Below are positions 17,500 to 24,842 of a stretch of DNA of 33,206 nt, in pieces. Both the position numbers and the translations under genes were made by a program. This DNA comes from an uncultured Clostridia bacterium (GTDB lineage Bacteria > Bacillota > Clostridia > Christensenellales > Aristaeellaceae), in NCBI GenBank assembly GCA_934621505.1, contig CAKTUU010000025.1, forward strand, positions 1 to 33,206. Direction: 5' to 3'. Below the pieces are notes generated by a model. That model was given only the letters and a program-made list of their open reading frames with translations. It had not been told where the DNA came from and did not search any database. How positions within the stretch are numbered: the first letter of the stretch is position 1; each line of letters opens with the position of its first letter.

Positions 17500-17517
17500 C
17501 TTTTTGGGAAAGTGCAA
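17489..17517 (-). promoter_or_regulatory. dcw operon promoter (PmraZ)
   Basis: TTGCAC (17512-17517), 17 nt, CATAAT (17489-17494) on the minus strand, a near-consensus housekeeping promoter. A MraZ box abuts the -10 on each side. The leader to the mraZ start is about 50 nt. Nothing else that looks like a gene lies in the 287 nt between mraZ and the metallophosphoesterase. Confidence 0.8.
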
Positions 17518-17612
17518 CGAAACAGCTATTCCATTTGTTTCCAAATTGCAATATTTGCGAAACCAAAAAACCTTTCTTGTAAGAACAGCCGTTCGCCACA
17601 ATTTGTTTCGTA

Positions 17613-17656
17613 AATAAAAATATCCTCAAACCGTTTTATCATAACGGTTTGAGGAT
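17613..17656 (-). terminator. Terminator of the metallophosphoesterase operon
   Basis: A perfect 14-bp stem (17622-17635 with 17643-17656) with a 7-nt loop, followed on the minus strand by ATTTTTATTTA. It insulates the mraZ promoter from the genes upstream. Confidence 0.85.
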
Positions 17657-17693
17657 GTGCGAACATATGTTTTATTCGAATATGTTTCTTATA

Positions 17694-17711
17694 TATTACG
17701 AAATCGTAATA
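17694..17711. repeat. Perfect AT-rich inverted repeat
   Basis: TATTACGA and TCGTAATA (8-bp arms) around a central AA, in an AT-rich patch just past the metallophosphoesterase stop codon. A second, looser repeat (AACATAT/ATATGTT) lies at about 17662-17687. They could be protein-binding sites or part of a complex 3' end. Confidence 0.45.
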
Positions 17712-17716
17712 AATTA

Positions 17717-18412
17717 TTAAGAAATGATTTGCTTTGGACAAAAGCCCAATGCATCGCAGGAAACCAGATGATAGGCAATGCCTTTCCGCTCTCCCTGAAA
17801 CCCAATGCGAATGCCGGATCCATGCAAATGCCCATACACCACTCGCCGGATGGGGTATTGCTCCAAAAGGTCGGTAAAGGCGGTGCTGATTCCATCCGCA
17901 AACAGGGGCGGATAATGCAGCATCACCGTTATATCCTGGGTGGAAAGCTGACAGGCCCTGTCCAGGGACATGCGCAGGCGCAGCAGCTCCCGCTGGTAGA
18001 TTTTTTCATCCTCCGGGCTTAACGCCGCCTGCTGGGTAGGGAACACCCACCCGCGGGTACCGCAAAACACATGCCCATCCATGGTGACCGCGTCATTTTG
18101 GATAACCGTCATGCCAGCGGGCAGCACGGCCTTGATTTTAGCCAGAGAACTCCACCAATAATCGTGATTTCCGCGCAAAAGCAGCTTGCGTCCAGGCAAA
18201 GCCGCAATGTCGTTTAAATCATCCACTGCCTGCGCAAGCTGCATCGCCCAGCTGATGTCGCCGGGAATCAGCACAATATCTTCCGGGGCGATCAAACGTC
18301 TCCAATTTTCGCTGATGGTTTCAAAGTGGCGATTCCAATGGCTGCCAAATACATCCATAGGTTTTTGCTGATGCCCCGGCAGGTGCAGGTCGCCGATTGC
18401 AAATACGGCCAT
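17717..18412 (-). CDS. Calcineurin-like metallophosphoesterase
   Basis: 231 aa cytosolic phosphoesterase with the full two-metal motif set: GDLH (7-10), IPGDISWAM, RGNHDYWW, and the C-terminal GHLHG, with YPP in between. The family cleaves varied phosphoesters, and the substrate is not predictable. It lies 20 nt after the zinc-ribbon gene and probably shares its transcript; the strong hairpin at 17613-17656 ends it. Confidence 0.92.
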   Translation of the reverse strand: MAVFAIGDLHLPGHQQKPMDVFGSHWNRHFETISENWRRLIAPEDIVLIPGDISWAMQLAQAVDDLNDIAALPGRKLLLRGNHDYWWSSLAKIKAVLPAGMTVIQNDAVTMDGHVFCGTRGWVFPTQQAALSPEDEKIYQRELLRLRMSLDRACQLSTQDITVMLHYPPLFADGISTAFTDLLEQYPIRRVVYGHLHGSGIRIGFQGERKGIAYHLVSCDALGFCPKQIIS

Positions 18413-18432
18413 GTTTCCTCGCTTTCGGTCGG

Positions 18433-18840
18433 TTACAGGTCCTCGTTATCCTCGTCATTTTCTTCCGCTTCTTCGTCCTCAATGACGCTTTCCAGGGACA
18501 GTTCGTCCTCCATATCGGCAAACTCGCCCCCCGGCATATCCTCGTGAATCTGCGGAATAATCTCGTCCATTGTGCTGACGGAGTTAATGCCGATTTTGCT
18601 TTCATCCACCACAGGCGGACGCTCCTCAATGGATTCGTCGGTGGTATCGTTGGCCATTTCCTTCAGGCAGCTCAGGCACACGTCCCGTCCGGGCAATGCG
18701 GGAGCGGCGTTGCATACGGAGCACAGCTCCATTTCATCCTCCGTTTGCGACCCCTTCAATTCACGCTGGCATACCTTGCACAGCTTTTCGTTTTCCTGAA
18801 TATAATTCAGTTCGCAACGGGGGCATTTGATCAGTTTCAT
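18433..18840 (-). CDS. Double zinc-ribbon protein with acidic tail
   Basis: 135 aa. Two four-cysteine metal sites are seen: C6/C9/C21/C24 (CPRC...CKVC) and C40/C43/C55/C58 (CSVC...CLSC). The remaining half is strongly acidic and ends EDEEAEENDEDNEDL, and it is likely disordered. The ATG at 18840 has GGAGGAG upstream. No known family is certain; the pattern fits a small zinc-binding adaptor or nucleic-acid-associated protein. An inverted repeat GTTTCC/GGAAAC (18865-18880) lies directly upstream. It is probably co-transcribed with the metallophosphoesterase. Confidence 0.82.
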   Translation of the reverse strand: MKLIKCPRCELNYIQENEKLCKVCQRELKGSQTEDEMELCSVCNAAPALPGRDVCLSCLKEMANDTTDESIEERPPVVDESKIGINSVSTMDEIIPQIHEDMPGGEFADMEDELSLESVIEDEEAEENDEDNEDL

Positions 18841-18909
18841 TGATAGCTCCTCCTCTATTATGCCGTTTCCCCTTGGAAACATTCCCATGGAAATGCGCTG
18901 GAAAATCGT

Positions 18910-18938
18910 TTGCCTGAAAAAGCAAATTATATTACAGT
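18910..18938 (+). promoter_or_regulatory. Possible promoter of the CAP-domain gene
   Basis: TTGCCT (18910-18915), 17 nt, TACAGT (18933-18938), in the divergent gap. It is a moderate match only. A perfect 12-bp palindrome follows at 18946-18957, where an operator would overlap the transcription start. Confidence 0.35.
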
Positions 18939-18945
18939 TATGTTA

Positions 18946-18957
18946 CGTCATATGACG
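18946..18957. promoter_or_regulatory. Perfect 12-bp palindrome CGTCATATGACG
   Basis: A symmetric site in the divergent intergenic region, 25 nt before the CAP-gene start codon. Its size and place suit a dimeric regulator. The regulator is unknown. Confidence 0.45.
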
Positions 18958-18982
18958 AAATTATTACATTCGGAGGTGCCAC

Positions 18983-19870
18983 ATGAACCGTAAACAAAAG
19001 CTGACCGCTATACTGCTGACTATGCTGCTGGCTGTAAGCCAAAGCGCCCTTGCATCAGCCCCCACTTCACAGTTTGGCTTCAAGGGGTGGCCCTATCGCA
19101 ACAACAGCTGCCAAACAGCTGCCGAAACGCCCGCCACGCCTTGTCCCACCAGGGAGTCCTGTCCGGCCACGCCGCAGCCCACTCAGGAAGCGCCGCTGCC
19201 AACGCCCACTGTTATTCCGGATACGCCGGAGCCTGCGCCTTCCGCCACGGCAACCGCAACGCCGGAGCCGACTCTGACGCCTGAGCCCACAGCGAAGCCT
19301 GCGCCAACCGCCGCTCCCACCGTATCTCAGCCGGCCGCCACGGCGACGCCAGCAGCACCGCCGGTTTCGGTAACGCCTGCCATCAAACCAACGGCTTCCC
19401 CGAAGCCCACCAAAGCCCCGGAAACGACCAAAAAGCCTGTGGAGACAGTCCTTCCCCCCTCCACAGACGGTGATTATACTACAGGTTCCATAACGGCGCA
19501 AGAGGAAAATGCATTTCTTCTCCTAAACCAGGATCGCATTTCCAACGGACGCTCCGCGCTGACGCTGGACCCGGCGCTGTGTGAAATTGCCCGCAAAAAA
19601 AGCCAGGATATGTACGCGAACCATTATTTCGCGCACAACTCCCCCACCTATGGCAGCGCCGCCCAAATGCTGAAAACCTTCGGCTATTCCTTTACGTCCG
19701 TTGGCGAAAACATTGCCCATCACGCAAACGTAGCCAAAGCCCAGGCCGCCTTTATGAGCAGCGCCGGGCACAGGCAAAGCATCCTTGGCAGCCAATGGAC
19801 CAAGGTAGGCATCGGCGTTTGCTATGACAGCCAGGGCTATGTCTATGTGACCCAGCTGTTTGTCCGGTAA
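18983..19870 (+). CDS. Secreted CAP-domain (SCP/YkwD-like) protein
   Basis: 295 aa. Signal peptide 1-25 (RKQK, then LTAILLTMLLAVSQSALASA). A long Pro/Thr/Ala-rich linker of about 130 residues follows (PTPTVIPDTPEP, TATPEPTLTPEPTAKP), suited to crossing the wall. The C-terminal CAP domain starts near 168 with LLNQDRISNGRSAL, HYFAHNSPT, GENIAHHAN, AGHRQSILGSQWTKVGIG and ends YVTQLFVR. Bacterial CAP proteins are often associated with wall or spore layers; the activity is uncertain. ATG has GGAGGT 5 nt upstream. A strong terminator follows. No wall-sorting signal is seen, so the sortase at 22.6 kb is not obviously its partner. Confidence 0.93.
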   Translation: MNRKQKLTAILLTMLLAVSQSALASAPTSQFGFKGWPYRNNSCQTAAETPATPCPTRESCPATPQPTQEAPLPTPTVIPDTPEPAPSATATATPEPTLTPEPTAKPAPTAAPTVSQPAATATPAAPPVSVTPAIKPTASPKPTKAPETTKKPVETVLPPSTDGDYTTGSITAQEENAFLLLNQDRISNGRSALTLDPALCEIARKKSQDMYANHYFAHNSPTYGSAAQMLKTFGYSFTSVGENIAHHANVAKAQAAFMSSAGHRQSILGSQWTKVGIGVCYDSQGYVYVTQLFVR

Positions 19871-19873
19871 CGC

Positions 19874-19911
19874 ACAGGTTGGCCGCGCCGCGCGGCCAAC
19901 CTGTTTTTTTC
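19874..19911 (+). terminator. Terminator of the CAP-domain gene
   Basis: A perfect 14-bp GC-rich stem (19874-19887 with 19891-19904) with a 3-nt loop, followed by seven T. It begins 3 nt after the stop codon. Confidence 0.93.
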
Positions 19912-20248
19912 AGCGCACGCGAATCCGGCAGGAATAGGATGACGGGTTGCGGCCAGGCCCGGCATACTGTGGGTAGGATCTTACGGTATAGGGGTTGGCG
20001 CTTACGCCCGCGGCGCGCAGCACGCCGCGGCCCGCCATGCTGCCGCGGGAACGTACATAAGTACTTAGCGCCAGTTCTTCCAGCGGCCGTCCGTCCGGCG
20101 GCAGCGGCTGAAAGGGATCCTCGGCCGCCTGTGCATAGGCATAACGATCCGTAAAGCGCCGGTCTGAACCGGTAATTCGGGGCAGAGCAGGCAGCAAAAC
20201 CGCCTCGCTGATTTGCAGGGCCGGGCGCATCCAGGGAGCAGTCTGCAT
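19910..20248 (-). CDS. Small hypothetical protein
   Basis: 112 aa from the ATG at 20248, chosen because AAAGGAGG lies about 7 nt upstream. It is rich in Arg and Pro, contains RRFTDRYAYAQAAEDPFQPLP and ends NPSSYSCRIRVR, and has no signal peptide, membrane segment or known motif that I recognise. The strong ribosome binding site argues that it is translated. Its 3' end meets the CAP-gene terminator, so the genes are convergent. It lies beyond the tandem terminators that follow the HAD gene; read-through or an unseen promoter must express it. Confidence 0.55.
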   Translation of the reverse strand: MQTAPWMRPALQISEAVLLPALPRITGSDRRFTDRYAYAQAAEDPFQPLPPDGRPLEELALSTYVRSRGSMAGRGVLRAAGVSANPYTVRSYPQYAGPGRNPSSYSCRIRVR

Positions 20249-20314
20249 GAATGGTCCTCCTTTCCAAAGGGATGATTCACTGCATCTTATGCGCCCGTTT
20301 GGAAGGTGTGACAG

Positions 20315-20343
20315 CAAAAAGCGAAGCCGCTTGGGCTTCGCTT
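20315..20343 (-). terminator. Second of two tandem terminators
   Basis: A perfect 9-bp stem AGCGAAGCC/GGCTTCGCT with a 5-nt loop, followed on the minus strand by TTTTTG. It lies 70 nt before the small hypothetical gene, so it could act as an attenuator for it. Confidence 0.75.
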
Positions 20344-20353
20344 CAGTCCGTCT

Positions 20354-20381
20354 AAAAAAGCTCGTCTGACGGCGAGCTTTT
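20354..20381 (-). terminator. First of two tandem terminators
   Basis: A stem AAAAGCTCG/CGAGCTTTT (20356-20364 with 20373-20381) with an 8-nt loop, followed by TTTTTT on the minus strand. Its A/T flanks make it able to work in both directions. Confidence 0.78.
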
Positions 20382-20580
20382 CTGACGAAGGACTTGTTTT
20401 CGGCAGAGCCGAAAGTTTCCAGCACGCCTGGGTGCTGCGCACAGCAAGTGAAACGGTTCCATTCGTTGACCGCAGGTCAGCCAGGCGATATGATGATCGT
20501 CAGAGGGGCTTCATCCACCTCTGACAACTCCCCCGAAAAGGGTTTTGCGACAGTCTGAAGCGAAGCCGCGTTGGCTTCCC
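20382..20580. other. Hairpin-rich intergenic stretch
   Basis: No gene is supportable here. On the minus strand it holds a chain of small stems: GTCAGAGG/CCTCTGAC, TGCTG/CAGCA, CAGCAC/GTGCTG and TTTCGGC/GCCGAAA, ending at the tandem terminators. The sequence around 20558 (AGCGAAGCC) repeats the arm of the terminator at 20320. It may be a small non-coding RNA, or a dispersed repetitive element; no known RNA family signature was found. Confidence 0.45.
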
Positions 20581-21210
20581 TTATTGATTCAGAAGCATTT
20601 CCGTCAGTTCCGGCAGGCTTTTGCAGCGCCGGTCCACCTGAAAATCATCGTAATACCCCTCCGGATCAAACAGGATTCCCTTCATTCCCGCGTTCCAGCC
20701 CGCCTGCACGTCAATGGGCCGGTCGCCAATCATCACGCACTCCGCCGCAGACAAGCCATTGCGCGCCATCATGGCCAGCAGCGCGTCCGGGGCCGGTTTA
20801 TCCGGAAAGCCGTCCGTGCGCAATACCGTGTCCGCAAACAAACGCCACAGGCCATCCTGCTTCAATTTGTCCACCGCCGCGTGGTCACGATGGGTGTACA
20901 GGTAATGGCTGCATCCCGCATCGTGCAGGCTTTGCAGGCACTGTGCCAGTCCGGGGTAGCCCTCAAAGTTCATATCCGCCGCGTGGTAGCGGGCAAAAGC
21001 GGCCATCAGCCGGTTCACATCCGCCTGACCCCGCCGGGCGCATTCGCTGGCGGCGTGAAAAACGGATACCTTCAGCAGGCGCCGCTGTTCCTCCGTTGTC
21101 ATCAGGCCGCCCAAATGCATATCATCCGCCGCCTTTTGAAAGGAACGCAGCACCTCCGGATAGGAGTTGTACAGGGTTCCGTCAAAATCCCAAAAAAGGC
21201 GGCGAATCAT
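20581..21210 (-). CDS. HAD-family hydrolase (phosphoglycolate-phosphatase-like)
   Basis: 209 aa. All four HAD motifs are visible: the nucleophile DFDGT (8-12), Thr/Ser in LYTHRD, Lys in FPDKPAPD, and the acidic GDRPID. A helical cap lies between motifs I and II, as in the phosphoglycolate phosphatase (Gph/YjjG) group. It dephosphorylates a small metabolite in the cytosol; the substrate is not predictable. The ATG at 21210 overlaps the stop of the HlyC/CorC gene (ATGA), so translation is coupled. Confidence 0.92.
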   Translation of the reverse strand: MIRRLFWDFDGTLYNSYPEVLRSFQKAADDMHLGGLMTTEEQRRLLKVSVFHAASECARRGQADVNRLMAAFARYHAADMNFEGYPGLAQCLQSLHDAGCSHYLYTHRDHAAVDKLKQDGLWRLFADTVLRTDGFPDKPAPDALLAMMARNGLSAAECVMIGDRPIDVQAGWNAGMKGILFDPEGYYDDFQVDRRCKSLPELTEMLLNQ

Positions 21211-22553
21211 TCCCCTTCCTCCTTCGCGTCCGTTTCCGGCGTTTCCACCTTGCTGACCAGCGCTTTTTCCACCCGGTGGTCGCAAATGCTTTCCACCCGG
21301 ATGTGCAGGCCGTACATGGTAACCTCCGGATGGGTCCCCTCCTCGGGAATACTGGAAAAGGAGCTGAACACCATGCCGCCAAGGGTATCGTATTCCTGGT
21401 CCAGGGGCAAATCCACCCCCAGGGCTTCCGCCAGCGTTTCCAGTTCCACCGTTCCGTTCACACGCCACAGGTTTTCGCCCAGCTTTTCAATTTCGCTGTC
21501 CTCGCTGGGGTCAAACTCATCGTAAATATTGCCCACAATTTCTTCCAGCAAATCCTCCATGGTGACAATGCCGCTCATACCGCCGTATTCGTCCACCACC
21601 ACCGCCAGGTGGATTTTTTGCTTTTGCATGTTGGAAAAAAGCGTATCCGCAGCCACTGTTTCCGGCACCATGTATACGTCCCGCAGCAGCTGACGCAGGG
21701 GCCTGGGCTGCTGCGACTGAGCGTTCAGCAAAAAGTCGCGGGTATTCAGAATGCCGATGATATCGTCGATATCGCTGTCATAAACCGGAAAACGGCTCAG
21801 GCCGCTTTCCCGAATGGTTTTCAGAATTTCCTGGTCGTCGTCCTCCACATGAATGGCCACCACGTCCATGCGGTGTACCATGACATCGGCGGCGGTGGTG
21901 TTGTTAAACTCAAAAATGTTTTCGATCATGGCGCGTTCATCCTGCTCAATCGCGCCGGTTTCGCTGCCCATGTCCACCATCATGCGGATTTCCTCCTCGG
22001 TTACTTCCTCCGAGGCTTCGTTGGGGTTGATGCGCAAAAGGCGCAGCACGCCGTTGGTACTGGCGCTGAGCAGCCACACCAGCGGCGAAAAGATTTTGGA
22101 CACCACACGAATGGTTCCGCAGGCAAAAGAAGCCGTTTTTTCCGGATTTTGCAGCGCAACCCGCTTGGGCACCAGTTCGCCCAGCACAATCATAAAATAG
22201 CTGAGAACCAGGGTAATCAAAATCACACAAATGGTATGCAGCGCAGCAGGACTGATCAGGGTAAATCCCGCGTTGACAAATAAGCCCACCAGCAAAGCGG
22301 CAAAGCTGTCCGACGCGAAGGCGCTGGCCAGAAAACCGCTTAGGGTAATGCAAACCTGAATGGTAGACAAAAAGCGGGTAGGCGACTCAATCATTTTCAG
22401 CAGCTGTTTTGCTTTCAGGTCGCCATCGTCAGCCTGCTTGCGAATTTTGTTTTCGTTTAAAGACACAACCGATGTTTCGGTTGCCGCAAAAAAAGCGTTA
22501 ATCAGAATCAACAACAACTGAACCAGAATCTGACTGCCTATGGGGTCGTCCAA
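21207..22553 (-). CDS. HlyC/CorC-family membrane transporter (DUF21-CBS-CorC_HlyC)
   Basis: 448 aa. A DUF21/CNNM membrane domain (about 1-185, starting ILVQLLLILINAFFAATETS, with several helices) precedes a CBS pair (about 205-330, VMVHRMDVVAI and YGGMSGIVTMEDLLEEIVG) and a C-terminal CorC_HlyC domain (about 350-425). These proteins are implicated in magnesium or cobalt efflux; the old name hemolysin is misleading. The start is TTG at 22553 because GGAGG lies 8 nt upstream; an earlier in-frame TTG lacks a site. An extended -10 promoter lies about 50 nt upstream. Confidence 0.93.
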   Translation of the reverse strand: MDDPIGSQILVQLLLILINAFFAATETSVVSLNENKIRKQADDGDLKAKQLLKMIESPTRFLSTIQVCITLSGFLASAFASDSFAALLVGLFVNAGFTLISPAALHTICVILITLVLSYFMIVLGELVPKRVALQNPEKTASFACGTIRVVSKIFSPLVWLLSASTNGVLRLLRINPNEASEEVTEEEIRMMVDMGSETGAIEQDERAMIENIFEFNNTTAADVMVHRMDVVAIHVEDDDQEILKTIRESGLSRFPVYDSDIDDIIGILNTRDFLLNAQSQQPRPLRQLLRDVYMVPETVAADTLFSNMQKQKIHLAVVVDEYGGMSGIVTMEDLLEEIVGNIYDEFDPSEDSEIEKLGENLWRVNGTVELETLAEALGVDLPLDQEYDTLGGMVFSSFSSIPEEGTHPEVTMYGLHIRVESICDHRVEKALVSKVETPETDAKEEGE

Positions 22554-22601
22554 GAAAAAGCCCTCCTTATGGGTACGGCAAAGCCGCAAGATACTTTCTT
22601 T

Positions 22602-22610
22602 ATTATAACA
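22602..22610 (-). promoter_or_regulatory. Extended -10 promoter of the HlyC/CorC-HAD operon
   Basis: TGTTATAAT on the minus strand: a perfect TATAAT (22602-22607) preceded by TGT. The -35 region is poor, as is usual for extended -10 promoters. Confidence 0.55.
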
Positions 22611-22629
22611 CAGCTTTGCTAAAAATGCA

Positions 22630-23673
22630 TCAGTTTTTATCGGACGTACTCATAATGGCCATATTCAGGGTAAAGGTATCCTCGCCGTCACGCAGCTTGC
22701 GCGCCATAACGATCAGCCGCTTGTTTTCGTCCTCACCCACGCAGGTGGACAGGGTCAGCAGCCGGTCGCCCGGCTCCACATCCACATTGCAGCGGTAATG
22801 GGACAGGCTTTGAGCCTTTTTTACATATTGGGTAAACGCGTCCGCGCTGGAAAAGCGGGCGTAGTACCAAAAAGGCAGATAATCCGACCGGCCGGAGCGA
22901 ATATCCACTTCGCACACGGCAAAAATCACATAGGTGCCGTTTTCATACACCGTGTTAAATTCGATAAACGGATGGGCGCGGTAAAAGGACGCGTCCTTAA
23001 CCTTATACTTCTTCAGCGCGCCAAACATGGCGCCTTCCTTCATGTTATGGCCATGCACCACCATTTGGGTGGGCACGGTTTTCAAATCGCAGCTTTCATC
23101 CAGAAACAACGCGCCGGTCAGGCTTTTCTGACCCACGGCGTTATGGGTCAGATAAAAGCTGTTGTCCCGCTGCACCACGCATTCCGCCACCACGCCGTCA
23201 ATTTTCAAATAGGCGATGATGTCCTTATTCTGCTTTTGCAGCTCATAAAAAGAGGAAGCCACCCGCAGCGCCTTATTGCCGGCATATTCTCTGGGCCAAA
23301 GCTCCTCGGCGGTTTTTTCCCGTTCAGGGGTTGGCTGGGGCGTATGCGCAACGGCGGCGGCCACAGGCTTGGGGGTGGGCGTAGCCGTAGGTTCAACCGT
23401 TGCCGTAGGCTGCTGGGCCTCGCTTTGCTCATACAAATCCGTCAGTTCCCGCGCCACCTGCTTGGACGCGGCAATGTTGGCGTAATAGCGAATCAGCAAA
23501 CCTGCGCAGGTAACAAACACAATTCCGCACGCCGCCATGCCCAGCCAGAACAAACGGGTATGCGCCCGGCGAACTTTCCGGCGTTTTTGCGGTTTGGAGG
23601 ATTTGGGAGAAAGCTCAGGATAATTTTGCGTAGGAAAATAGCCCGCGCCCTGCCGCACGTTGGAAGGCTTCAA
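22630..23673 (-). CDS. Class B sortase
   Basis: 347 aa. A basic cytoplasmic start (KPQKRRKVRRAHTR) and one transmembrane helix (about 41-62) precede a Thr/Pro linker (85-118, ATVEPTATPTPKP) and the sortase domain (about 135-347). The catalytic triad is visible: His209 in HGHNM, Cys311 in TLSTC, and Arg319 in KRLIVMARK. Class B sortases attach surface proteins to peptidoglycan. No substrate with a sorting signal is in the window. The start is TTG at 23673 with GGAGAGG 7 nt upstream. It ends about 20 nt before the promoter of the next operon. Confidence 0.95.
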   Translation of the reverse strand: MKPSNVRQGAGYFPTQNYPELSPKSSKPQKRRKVRRAHTRLFWLGMAACGIVFVTCAGLLIRYYANIAASKQVARELTDLYEQSEAQQPTATVEPTATPTPKPVAAAVAHTPQPTPEREKTAEELWPREYAGNKALRVASSFYELQKQNKDIIAYLKIDGVVAECVVQRDNSFYLTHNAVGQKSLTGALFLDESCDLKTVPTQMVVHGHNMKEGAMFGALKKYKVKDASFYRAHPFIEFNTVYENGTYVIFAVCEVDIRSGRSDYLPFWYYARFSSADAFTQYVKKAQSLSHYRCNVDVEPGDRLLTLSTCVGEDENKRLIVMARKLRDGEDTFTLNMAIMSTSDKN

Positions 23674-23810
23674 AACGAATCCTCTCCTTCGTAAAAAAAC
23701 TGATTTTGTTTATTATATGCCAAAACCCAGGCAAAGTCAAAAAGAAATGGAAATTAATTGAAAAATAATGTACAGCAAATGAGAATCCCATGAAAAAGCA
23801 TCCTTTTCTC

Positions 23811-23838
23811 TTGTGCTTTGCCGCATCTGTGGTATACT
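23811..23838 (+). promoter_or_regulatory. Possible promoter of the YccF-family gene
   Basis: TTGTGC (23811-23816), 16 nt, TATACT (23833-23838). Transcription would start only about 12 nt before the start codon, with the GAGGTG site at the very 5' end. Confidence 0.45.
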
Positions 23839-23856
23839 GGCGGCGAGGTGAAAAAA

Positions 23857-24222
23857 ATGTCTTTTCCGGGCAATGTTTTATGGTTTATCTTTGCGGGTTT
23901 TTGGCAGGGACTGGGCTGGTGTCTGGCCGGTCTGCTCTGGTGCGTGACGATCGTGGGCATTCCCATTGGCCGTCAATGCTTTAAATTTGCCGCCTTATCC
24001 TTCTGCCCCTTCGGCAGGGATGTGGTTTGCGGCGGCGGGGCCGTCAGCACGCTGCTGAATCTGGTATGGCTGCTGGTCAGCGGGCTTTGGATGGCGATTG
24101 GGTGTGTGTGCAACGGTCTTGTGCTGTGTCTGACCATCGTTGGCATTCCCTTTGGCCGGCAATGCTTCAAAATGGCCAAGCTGGCGCTGATGCCCTTTGG
24201 CGCGCAGATCATTGTGAAATAA
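23857..24222 (+). CDS. YccF-domain membrane protein
   Basis: 121 aa. Two similar halves each contain a hydrophobic segment followed by the block TIVGIPxGRQCFK (near residues 32-44 and 94-106), which is the YccF (DUF307) signature. The protein should sit in the membrane with short loops. The function is unknown in the family. The ATG at 23857 has GAGGTG 6 nt upstream; an earlier in-frame start lacks one. It stands alone on the plus strand. Confidence 0.88.
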   Translation: MSFPGNVLWFIFAGFWQGLGWCLAGLLWCVTIVGIPIGRQCFKFAALSFCPFGRDVVCGGGAVSTLLNLVWLLVSGLWMAIGCVCNGLVLCLTIVGIPFGRQCFKMAKLALMPFGAQIIVK

Positions 24223-24238
24223 GCGTTTTCACTTTACC

Positions 24239-24265
24239 AAAAAGGTCGGGAAAATTTTTCCGGCC
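24239..24265 (-). terminator. Hairpin with T-run, convergent gene end
   Basis: A near-continuous stem (24244-24254 with 24255-24265, two G-U pairs). On the minus strand it is followed by TTTTT, and could stop transcripts arriving from the nnr operon. It starts 20 nt past the YccF stop on the other side. Confidence 0.4.
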
Positions 24266-24340
24266 CAAACTGCTGAAAAACCCCTGGTATGACAGTGTTC
24301 GTCCATGAACATGACCACGCTGGTTCACGGGAAACGCGTT

Positions 24341-24415
24341 ACGCTGCATGGCTTAGGGGCTCCGCCCCTAAAACCCCGGCAGGAGGTACTACCTCCTGCA
24401 CCTCCCCTTTTTCAA
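24341..24415. repeat. GC-rich double-hairpin element
   Basis: A 7-bp hairpin TAGGGGC/GCCCCTA (24354-24360 with 24364-24370) is followed by a 9-bp hairpin CAGGAGGTA/TACCTCCTG (24381-24389 with 24391-24399). This tandem layout is typical of dispersed intergenic repeats in Clostridia, as I recall. Only one copy is in the window, so its repetitive nature is inferred. Confidence 0.5.
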
Positions 24416-24425
24416 CACTCTGAAA

Positions 24426-24451
24426 GCCGGGAAATTCCCCCGGCCTTTTTT
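24426..24451 (+). terminator. Terminator between convergent YccF and NTF2-like genes
   Basis: A stem GCCGGG/CCCGGC with a 7-nt loop, followed on the plus strand by C and six T. On the minus strand, coming from the NTF2-like gene, only TTTC follows, so it is weaker in that direction. Confidence 0.65.
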
Positions 24452-24457
24452 GCGCAA

Positions 24458-24826
24458 TCAGAGAATAGCCTTTCCCAGCCGCATGTCTTTTCGCCACTGG
24501 GGCGGCTCGCCGTCGTCCGCCCAGTATTCGTCCAGAGATACAATCCGATCACTGGCTATTTGGAAGAAAGAAACGGCATGAAAGGAAGCGCCTCCCTCCT
24601 TATTATAGACATGGGTAACCGTCACAACCAAATCGCCCCATTGCTCCATGCGTTCCACCCGGCCGTCCCAGCGGCCCGGATATTCGCAGTTGGTCGTCAC
24701 AAATTCGTCCACGGTAAAGCGTTCGCCGGTACAAGGCCAGCGAATCACAGCGTCCTTTGCAAAATAACCCGGAATGGCGCTTTTGTTTTGCGCCAAAACC
24801 TCTCGCCAGAAGGCCTTGATATCCAT
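24458..24826 (-). CDS. NTF2-like / SnoaL-like protein
   Basis: 122 aa single-domain protein. The start MDIKAFWREVLAQNKSAIPGYF, the middle TVDEFVTTNCEYPGRW and the strand-rich part (VVTVTHVYN, FHAVSFFQIASDRIVSLDEYW) match the cone-shaped NTF2-like fold of nuclear transport factor 2/SnoaL proteins. These are small-molecule binding or lyase/isomerase folds; the ligand is unknown. ATG has AGGAGG upstream, 16 nt after nnr, so it is the last gene of the operon. Confidence 0.82.
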   Translation of the reverse strand: MDIKAFWREVLAQNKSAIPGYFAKDAVIRWPCTGERFTVDEFVTTNCEYPGRWDGRVERMEQWGDLVVTVTHVYNKEGGASFHAVSFFQIASDRIVSLDEYWADDGEPPQWRKDMRLGKAIL

Positions 24827-24842
24827 GGTTTTCCTCCTGTGC

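Noticed and set aside
20382..20580. SRP RNA, 6S RNA, tmRNA or RNase P RNA
   Set aside because: None of the conserved cores (for example the SRP helix-8 GGAAGCAGC or RNase P GAGGAAAGTCC) is present.
22630..23673. Sortase and CAP-domain protein as an enzyme-substrate pair
   Set aside because: The CAP protein ends with its folded domain (TQLFVR) and has no sorting motif, hydrophobic tail or positive tail.
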